The notes under the pieces are model-generated. The model saw nothing but the letters and a program-made list of their open reading frames with translations. It was not told the origin of the DNA and made no database searches. Below are positions 44,811 to 50,014 of a stretch of DNA of 50,014 nucleotides, piece by piece. Source of the DNA: a bacterium (lineage in GTDB: Bacteria > Cyanobacteriota > Vampirovibrionia > Gastranaerophilales > Gastranaerophilaceae); assembly GCA_017403285.1 (NCBI GenBank), contig JAFQOI010000119.1, positions 1-50,014 of the forward strand, read 5' to 3'. A program made the position numbers and the translations under genes. Positions within the stretch are counted from its first letter, which is position 1. Every line of letters begins with the position of its first letter.

Positions 44811-45946
44811 TAAGTAGTAACTTGCGCTTTTTCTTGTTTCTTTTTGATAAATTTTTTTCTTTTCATCAAATCAACAAAAGCTTCTAATCTAGTAATATAA
44901 CCAGCTCTACCTGTTTGTTCATCCAAAATTAAAGTAAGAATTGGAATTTCACAATCTTCGCGCATAGTTGGAAATATATTTTGAGACATAATTTCAGGCA
45001 TACAAGTAAATGGACTAACATGTATTATTCCATCAATTCCGCGTTCATTTGCATATGCAACATCACTAACAGATTCAAGCGCATCACCGCCAATATCACG
45101 CATTAAATAAGGACGCGCCATTCTAAATGCACGTTCCAAGTGAGTTTCGCCTTTTCTAAACCATTTTGGAATAATAGCATCTTTCAAAAAACCAGAAATA
45201 GTAAGGCTTCTTCTTGTTTGAACCCCCATACGACCAAGTTCTTTTTCAATATTTTGATTTGAGAATGGATCTTGAACAAGGAAGATTTCACCTGTTATAT
45301 CAACAGTTACAACATCTCTATTAGCATCAATTTCGGTTTTTTTAATTTCATTAATTGCTTCTTTTTCTGCTTTTTTGAGTTGTTTTACATTATCTGCAGC
45401 AATTATAATATCAAGTGCTTTTTTATAATTTTTTTCTGCCGTACCTTGATTTATCTCTCTAGCCCTATAATAAGAAAATAAGTTTTCCAATCTATCAAGC
45501 ACAAAAACTTTTCTAAGAGCAATATTTATAGCTTTGATAATTGGAATAGGATTTTTGCTACTAGAAAGTTCGTTTAAGAACTTGTACATACCCTTAAATC
45601 CATCATATAATTGGAGTTCAATATATTTTGAGCCATACCCTAAATCCTTTAGGATATTCCTAATACTTTGCCCATATTCACCAAGTCTACAAATTCCAGG
45701 CGAAGAAATCATAGCAACATAATCAACATCTTTTTCTATTGCTTGCAAAAAATTACCTAAAATTAATTTATAAGGTAAACAAATGGAATCGGGACTATAT
45801 TTTGTCCCAAGTTCTAGAGTTTTCTTACTAGAATAAGGCGGAACCAAAGGTTCAACGCCTAATTTCTTTAGTGCCGCGGCCCACGCAATATAAACATGTC
45901 CCATATGAGGGAATGCTACTTTTTTGATTTTCTTATCTTGTTTCAT
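44810..45946 (-). CDS. Acyl-CoA dehydratase activase-related protein (COG3581)
   Basis: 378 residues. The core resembles the domain attached to 2-hydroxyacyl-CoA dehydratase activators and BadF/BcrC-type proteins: FPHMGHVYIAWAA, DSICLPYKLILGN, SSPGICRLGEYG and SPFTCMPE, whose Cys may bind an iron-sulfur cluster. This is a stand-alone COG3581-like unit with no activase ATPase or dehydratase next to it, so its partner is unknown. It follows the winged-helix gene by 6 bases. The repeat copy B begins at its stop codon. Confidence 0.82.
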   Translation of the reverse strand: MKQDKKIKKVAFPHMGHVYIAWAAALKKLGVEPLVPPYSSKKTLELGTKYSPDSICLPYKLILGNFLQAIEKDVDYVAMISSPGICRLGEYGQSIRNILKDLGYGSKYIELQLYDGFKGMYKFLNELSSSKNPIPIIKAINIALRKVFVLDRLENLFSYYRAREINQGTAEKNYKKALDIIIAADNVKQLKKAEKEAINEIKKTEIDANRDVVTVDITGEIFLVQDPFSNQNIEKELGRMGVQTRRSLTISGFLKDAIIPKWFRKGETHLERAFRMARPYLMRDIGGDALESVSDVAYANERGIDGIIHVSPFTCMPEIMSQNIFPTMREDCEIPILTLILDEQTGRAGYITRLEAFVDLMKRKKFIKKKQEKAQVTT

Positions 45947-45952
45947 TAAGAA

Positions 45953-46552
45953 TTATACCTGTAGCATATAGCCGCCATTATCGGCATTTTTTAATACATC
46001 TTCGTTTAATTTGCTTCTAAGATTTTTAATATATTTGTATACATAGTCTCTAGGAAGTTCAAGTATAACTGCTAAATCTTTAGCGTATACAATTGTATTT
46101 CTATTCGCAAGAAAATGTTCAAATACAAGTTGCTCACGAGCAGTTAATGCTTTTTTGAAAGAAAAATCATCATTATCGTCAGCAACAACTTTAATACTAT
46201 TTGCTACTTTAGCACTTTCTTTAGTATTTTTCTCTTCCACTTTTTCTTTAACTACTTGTTTTTTAGCAGTTTCTTCTTTTCTAACTGCAGTTTTTACTTG
46301 TTTTTTCTCAACAACTTCTTTTTCTTTTTGGAAAGATCTAATAGCAATTGTTTGTATTTTTTCTGTTACAGGAACATAGTCTTCAACTGACATTGAATTA
46401 AGCGTTCTCATCATAACATTATCAACTAAACTATCATCATGTTTTTCTGATTGAATAATCTTACCTAACCTTGCCGCATACTCTTCTAAAGTAATACGTT
46501 CTAATGAGCTCCTCCACTTACGAATTTCTTCTTTGCTCAAGTATTCGCTCAT
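45953..46552 (-). CDS. Winged-helix DNA-binding protein
   Basis: 199 residues. The N-terminal part is helical and charged, with a very Lys/Glu/Val-rich linker (about 75-125). The C-terminal 65 residues (LTAREQLVFEHFLANRN onward, ending GGYMLQV) match the OmpR/PhoB-type winged helix: a helix, the DLAVILEL turn, a recognition helix YKYIKNLRSKL, and the C-terminal hairpin. No receiver domain is present, so it is a regulator without an obvious phosphorylation site. Its TAGGT sits next to the ATG. It may regulate itself and the downstream activase-like gene. Confidence 0.75.
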   Translation of the reverse strand: MSEYLSKEEIRKWRSSLERITLEEYAARLGKIIQSEKHDDSLVDNVMMRTLNSMSVEDYVPVTEKIQTIAIRSFQKEKEVVEKKQVKTAVRKEETAKKQVVKEKVEEKNTKESAKVANSIKVVADDNDDFSFKKALTAREQLVFEHFLANRNTIVYAKDLAVILELPRDYVYKYIKNLRSKLNEDVLKNADNGGYMLQV

Positions 46553-46793
46553 ACCTAAAATCTCCTTGACTCTTCATCGTATAACTGTCTAGATTACAAA
46601 ACTTATTTGAATATAAAACCTAATCCAAAATATCTTTTTAATCTGTTTACTTTATCAAATTTATCACAAATTCCGCTTAAAATCTTAAAAAAAATCAGAA
46701 TATAAATAAACTTTTACAATACCAAAATGTACACTAAATAATTGTTTACATGATATTTGACATTTAAAATTTTGCGAGATAGAGCATGCCAAA

Positions 46794-47474
46794 TTATGAG
46801 AAGAAATGTCCACGTTTTGAGTTTAAAGTAATATTATCAAAAGAATATAATCTTGCTGGACGTTTAGAACCAAGTTTTGTATATTCGTTTGTTTCTTTCA
46901 AAACAGAACCAGTTAAAACTTTTTTACGAAAATTACGTTTATCTAATTTCATATCCAAAATAAGTTCATAAGATTTTTGCAACTCTGTCAAAGTAAATTT
47001 TTCAGGTAAAAGTTGGAAAGCAATTGGGCAGAACTCTAAACGTTCTCTCATTCTCTTTATTGAATATTCAATAATTTCTTTGTGGTCGAAAGCCAAAGTA
47101 GGCAAATTATATACTTCGTGCCATTGAACTTCTGTAATACCTTGTGAATTATCAAAAGAAAGTTTTATATCATCACTTCTAATTAAAGCAAAATAAGCAC
47201 AAGTTATAACCCTTGAACTTGGATATCTTAAAGGATCACCAAAAGTATAAAGTTGTTCCAAATAAATATTATCAACGTTAGTTTTTTCTTTAAGTATTCT
47301 TAAAGCAGCATTATCTAGGTTTTCAGACAATCTAATAAAACCACCAGGAATAGCCCATCTTCCTTTAAAAGGTTCGTTCGCACGTTTAACAAGAAGTACC
47401 TGCAATTTATTATCTTTAATTGTAAAAATAACTACGTCGGTTGTAATTTCGTGTGTTTTTATTTCTTGAAACAT
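46794..47474 (-). CDS. NrtR-like Nudix regulator
   Basis: 226 residues. The Nudix domain is at residues 1-140 with GGFIRLSE and R59, but the box is degenerate: REUXEE reads RILKEK (I60 and K64 replace two Glu), so hydrolysis is unlikely. The C-terminal region (about 150-226, with DKRNFRKKV) looks like a winged helix, as in NrtR, which binds ADP-ribose-like effectors and represses NAD or sugar genes. It starts 17 bases after the transglycosylase stop. Target genes are not known; there is no NAD gene beside it. Confidence 0.78.
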   Translation of the reverse strand: MFQEIKTHEITTDVVIFTIKDNKLQVLLVKRANEPFKGRWAIPGGFIRLSENLDNAALRILKEKTNVDNIYLEQLYTFGDPLRYPSSRVITCAYFALIRSDDIKLSFDNSQGITEVQWHEVYNLPTLAFDHKEIIEYSIKRMRERLEFCPIAFQLLPEKFTLTELQKSYELILDMKLDKRNFRKKVLTGSVLKETNEYTKLGSKRPARLYSFDNITLNSKRGHFFS

Positions 47475-47491
47475 GCCTCTATTTTACCTTC

Positions 47492-48091
47492 TTAAATTCC
47501 TTGATTAGAAAGATACGATTTTAAAATAGCCTCATGCTGCGCTCTAAAATCGCCTTCCATATCACCTTCCACATTTGATATTTCTTTCATTGAATCCTGA
47601 TGACGAAGAATTGCTGGATCAGGATTCACTTTTAGATTATTATAATCAGACATTATGGACGCAACAAACTTTCTTGTTTCTGCAAACGGAGGAAGCCCTT
47701 TATATTTACGAACATTTCCAGGTCCAGCGTTATACGCAGCCAAAGCAAGTTCTTGCGTACCAAACATCTTATACATCAACTTATAATATTGAATTCCACC
47801 TTTAATATTTTCATTTAAATGATATGGATTATAGCCCATTTTTCTTGCCGTTGCGGGCATAAGCTGAAACACACCAATAGCGCCATGTTTACTTTTTCTA
47901 TCATGACGGAAATTCGACTCTGTTTTTGCAATACTCAACGCCAAAGCAGGATCCATACCCATTTCCACCGAATGCTTAACAATCAAATCTTTAACAGTAA
48001 CCTTAGAAACTGTTTCCGCTATTGACTTTGCAGGGTATAGAAACATTGTAAAAACGATAATACAAATATATATTAATGCTTTTCTAGCCAT
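47492..48091 (-). CDS. Lytic transglycosylase (SLT family)
   Basis: An exported peptidoglycan lytic enzyme. A signal peptide covers about residues 1-25 (KALIYICIIVFTMFLYP then KSIAE). The SLT domain has the catalytic Glu at 58 (AKTESNF), GVFQLMPATA and AYNAGPGNV. Length 199. GAGGAT lies 6 bases before the ATG. It cuts the glycan strand with formation of 1,6-anhydroMurNAc. A Glu/Asp-rich tail follows the domain. It is first in a run with the NrtR-like gene. Confidence 0.92.
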   Translation of the reverse strand: MARKALIYICIIVFTMFLYPAKSIAETVSKVTVKDLIVKHSVEMGMDPALALSIAKTESNFRHDRKSKHGAIGVFQLMPATARKMGYNPYHLNENIKGGIQYYKLMYKMFGTQELALAAYNAGPGNVRKYKGLPPFAETRKFVASIMSDYNNLKVNPDPAILRHQDSMKEISNVEGDMEGDFRAQHEAILKSYLSNQGI

Positions 48092-48150
48092 CTAAATCCT
48101 CTAAGTTTAGTTCTTTCAGCCTTCAAGTGTCATTAATATAATGATATTAC

Positions 48151-48200
48151 AAAAAAAACATTATTCAAGTGCTACACTAGACAATAGCCATATCACTTGA
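48151..48200 (-). terminator. Possible terminator after the RHH gene
   Basis: TCAAGTG (48165-48171) and CACTTGA (48194-48200) can pair, and on the minus strand this is followed by TTTTTTTT (plus 48151-48158). The loop is long (22), so efficiency is uncertain. Confidence 0.45.
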
Positions 48201-48221
48201 GTTTTCAAGATAACAGAGAAC

Positions 48222-48410
48222 CTAATCAAGTAATTTATCTAATAATTCAGCATTTGAATTGACTTTTTTCATATCAAAAGTCACATTGCGCTTTATATAA
48301 TTACGAAGTGCTTCCCTAATAAGTTCACTTCTTGTTCTTTGTTCTTGTTCAGCAACTTCATCAATTTGCCCCAGAAATTTGTCGGGAATAGATAACAACA
48401 CTTTTGCCAT
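48222..48410 (-). CDS. Ribbon-helix-helix DNA-binding protein
   Basis: A 62-residue CopG/Arc-type regulator. KVLLSIPDKFLGQIDEVA is the beta strand and first helix; RTRSELIREALRNYIKR is the second helix with the conserved Arg-Ser-Glu-Leu-Ile turn. I start at 48410, where AAGGA lies about 8 bases upstream; a longer frame from 48521 runs back through the promoter. Such proteins are often antitoxins, but no toxin gene is next to it. It is divergent from the M20 peptidase with a palindrome between them. Confidence 0.85.
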   Translation of the reverse strand: MAKVLLSIPDKFLGQIDEVAEQEQRTRSELIREALRNYIKRNVTFDMKKVNSNAELLDKLLD

Positions 48411-48445
48411 AATTTTTTCCTTGCACTCTTTCTCTAATCTATATT

Positions 48446-48475
48446 GTATACTATTTCTAAAATATAGTCTATAAT
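48446..48475 (+). promoter_or_regulatory. Divergent promoter/operator region
   Basis: TATAAT at 48470-48475 is a good -10 for the peptidase gene. It overlaps the perfect palindrome TATAG-T-CTATA (48463-48473), and a second palindrome GTATAC lies at 48446-48451. These are candidate binding sites for the ribbon-helix-helix protein encoded on the other side. Confidence 0.45.
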
Positions 48476-48497
48476 TTGATACAAATAGGAGACAAAT

Positions 48498-49730
48498 ATG
48501 AACAACATAAGAAAAGAACATAAATTAATTGATTATTTCTGCACATTAGTTGAAATTCCTTCCCCTTCGCTAAAAGAAGAAAATGTAACAAAAAAAATAC
48601 TTGAAATTTTTAACGAATACAATATTAATGCAAAAACTGATGAATATGGAAACATACACGCATTTATTCCTGCAACAGACAAAGAAAAACAACCAATTTT
48701 ACTAAGTGCGCACATGGATGTCGTGGGCGATGATTCTCCTGTTAATATTAAATTAAATGGAAATATTATAGAAACAGATAAGACAAGAACGCTTGGGGCA
48801 GATGATAAAGCAGGTGTTACGGCTGCAATTCTTTTAGCAATAGAAACTATACAAAATAAAGAATTAAAACACGGTGGATTAGAAATTGTTTTCACAAGAG
48901 ATGAAGAGCAAAACATGTCAGGTATCCACAATGTGAAAATGGACGAAATAAATTCTGAATATGTACTTGTTTTAGATGCTGACAAAGTAGGTCAAGTTCA
49001 AATCGCTGGTGCTAGTTATACAAAACTAACCATTGATGTAACTACATTAAAGGGCGGACATTCAGGAATTGATATCGAAGATAAAACAAGACTTAACGCA
49101 GCGAAATTAATAGCAGAACTCGTTCAAGAAATTCCTCAAGGTGTATATAAACAAGATAAATTAGGGGTAGTAACTTCTCTTAATTTAGGAATGATAATTG
49201 GCGGTGGTATTCAAACAGCAATCGACAATATAAAAACTTTAGATATGAAAAGCAATCAATATCAAGACTATATTGTTGATAAGGCTATTACAAATGTTAT
49301 AAACACAAAAGCAGGCGCAACTTATTCGATTAGAAGTTCAAGTCGAGAATATGAAAATAAATTAATTTGTGAAATCAAGGAAATTACAAATAGATTCAAT
49401 AAAAAATATGAAGGACTTGCAATCGCAAAAGTTGAAAGTAGTACACATCTTCCACCTTTTGAAAAAAGTGATGATGAAAGATTAATTGAAGTTGCAAAAG
49501 AAGCAGGAAAAAATATCAATCTTGATGTAGATATTTCTACTTTTCACGCAGGGGCAGAAACTCATATATATGCAAATAGCAAAAACAAAAATGGAACTAC
49601 ATTCAAACCAACATTAGTTGGGCTCGCAGATATTTACAATATGCATTCAAGTAATGAACAAATTGATTACAAAACATATTTAAAAGGGTATGAATTTTTA
49701 AAAGAAATGTTTAAAGTATTCAACAAATAA
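48498..49730 (+). CDS. M20-family metallopeptidase (PepT-like)
   Basis: A 410-residue zinc peptidase of the M20 family, probably an aminopeptidase or dipeptidase in the cytosol. Metal-binding sites are SAHMDVVG, GADDKAGV, RDEEQ and the C-terminal HAGAETH; a lid or dimerization domain lies between (about 175-300). It resembles peptidase T, but a dipeptidase is possible. AGGAG lies about 7 bases before the ATG. It is monocistronic, with its own promoter. The repeat region follows its stop. Confidence 0.9.
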   Translation: MNNIRKEHKLIDYFCTLVEIPSPSLKEENVTKKILEIFNEYNINAKTDEYGNIHAFIPATDKEKQPILLSAHMDVVGDDSPVNIKLNGNIIETDKTRTLGADDKAGVTAAILLAIETIQNKELKHGGLEIVFTRDEEQNMSGIHNVKMDEINSEYVLVLDADKVGQVQIAGASYTKLTIDVTTLKGGHSGIDIEDKTRLNAAKLIAELVQEIPQGVYKQDKLGVVTSLNLGMIIGGGIQTAIDNIKTLDMKSNQYQDYIVDKAITNVINTKAGATYSIRSSSREYENKLICEIKEITNRFNKKYEGLAIAKVESSTHLPPFEKSDDERLIEVAKEAGKNINLDVDISTFHAGAETHIYANSKNKNGTTFKPTLVGLADIYNMHSSNEQIDYKTYLKGYEFLKEMFKVFNK

Positions 49731-49828
49731 GTTCTACCTATACATAAATAATGCTATAGATAGTTAAATATAATATTTCTTTTCGCCCATAACGAAATGA
49801 GCAATAAAATATTGATATACAACATAAA

Positions 49829-50014
49829 AGCGAGGACTGTTTGAGCCAACTTGTTGGCGAGTTCCGCAGCACTGGTATATCAATTAATTTTATTAGCGAA
49901 TGTAGTTCTTGGCGAGAGTTTCTTTGGATACTTTCTTGTCGGTACAAGAAAGTATCATTATTAACTAAAAATTTATTTATTCTAATGTACTTTTCTCATT
50001 GCAGAAAAGTACCA
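49829..50014. repeat. Hairpin-rich interspersed repeat, copy C (cut by the edge)
   Basis: Four parts. First, GCGAGGACTGTTTGAGC (49830-49846) and GCGAGTTCCGCAGC (49857-49870). Then GATACTTTCTTGT (49927-49939) paired with its complement (49944-49956) around CGGT. Then an AT-rich spacer. Last, GTACTTTTCT (49987-49996) paired with AGAAAAGTAC (50003-50012). Bases 49912-50003 are a perfect inverse copy of 44719-44810. The element continues beyond the window. 49731-49828 holds nothing else I can support. Confidence 0.92.

Noticed and set aside
48222-48410. Toxin-antitoxin pair
   Set aside because: Only the ribbon-helix-helix protein is present; the neighbours are a transglycosylase and a peptidase.
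44066-50014. CRISPR array
   Set aside because: The repeats are two or three hairpin elements thousands of bases apart, not a regular series with spacers, and there are no cas genes.

Overview
The window is a low-GC, densely packed bacterial chromosome segment with about 50 protein genes and one tRNA (tRNA-Leu, UAA). It best fits an anaerobic, fermentative gut relative of cyanobacteria (Gastranaerophilales / Melainabacteria type). Reasons: a four-subunit 2-oxoacid:ferredoxin oxidoreductase and pyruvate phosphate dikinase; a GyrA C-terminal domain with an ATRGKGG-type box and a following KEDD stretch resembling what I recall of cyanobacterial GyrA; a mix of cyanobacterial-like and Firmicute-like genes; and several hypothetical proteins with a short N-terminal 'xFG' peptide. 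The assignment is inference and was not tested by a search.

Layout. 1-258: a terminator and a degraded reading frame. 259-2831 (-): ferredoxin, alpha, beta and gamma subunits of the 2-oxoacid oxidoreductase. 2979-6410: a DnaQ-type exonuclease convergent with obg and a methionine-gamma-lyase-like PLP enzyme. 6535-12115 (+): LCP wall enzyme, hisG, mazG, pilT-like ATPase, recO, deoC. 12095-17702 (-): an uncharacterised four-gene operon (two related membrane proteins, a GH13 amylase-family enzyme, a small membrane protein). 17953-20664 (+): zinc-ribbon protein, hom, thrC. 20728-23605 (-): prs, glmU and a periplasmic protein with a leaderless promoter. 23705-25651 (+): GH77 4-alpha-glucanotransferase. 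25717-28160 (-): a Gly-rich protein, a filament-like coiled-coil protein and a 76-residue protein, all unrecognised. 28267-32911 (-): gyrA, ridA, dtd and a DUF2142 membrane protein. 33108-41425 (+): uppS, rdgB, rny, ymdB-like, PHP phosphoesterase, prepilin-like protein, ppdK, with tRNA-Leu on the minus strand. 41497-44002: an unknown protein and two sugar ABC permeases. 44003-44810: a repeat-rich island with one small acidic gene. 44810-48410 (-): CoA-dehydratase-activase-like protein, winged-helix protein, NrtR-like Nudix regulator, lytic transglycosylase, ribbon-helix-helix protein. 48498-49730 (+): M20 peptidase. 49731-50014: another repeat copy running off the edge.

How the genes relate. 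Housekeeping functions dominate (replication/repair, nucleotide sanitation, amino-acid synthesis, envelope building, RNA turnover). A glucan theme recurs: GH13, GH77, two MalF/MalG-type permeases and PPDK. The two glucan enzymes carry extra N-terminal segments; the GH77 enzyme and the membrane proteins of the GH13 operon carry variants of the xFG peptide, so they may belong to a lineage-specific system. The most original signals are the four-gene operon at 12095-17702, the shared N-terminal peptide, the filament-like gene pair at 25717-27601, and a hairpin-rich interspersed repeat with a perfect 92-bp inverted copy pair (44719-44810 and 49912-50003). No CRISPR array, prophage, transposase or rRNA was seen.
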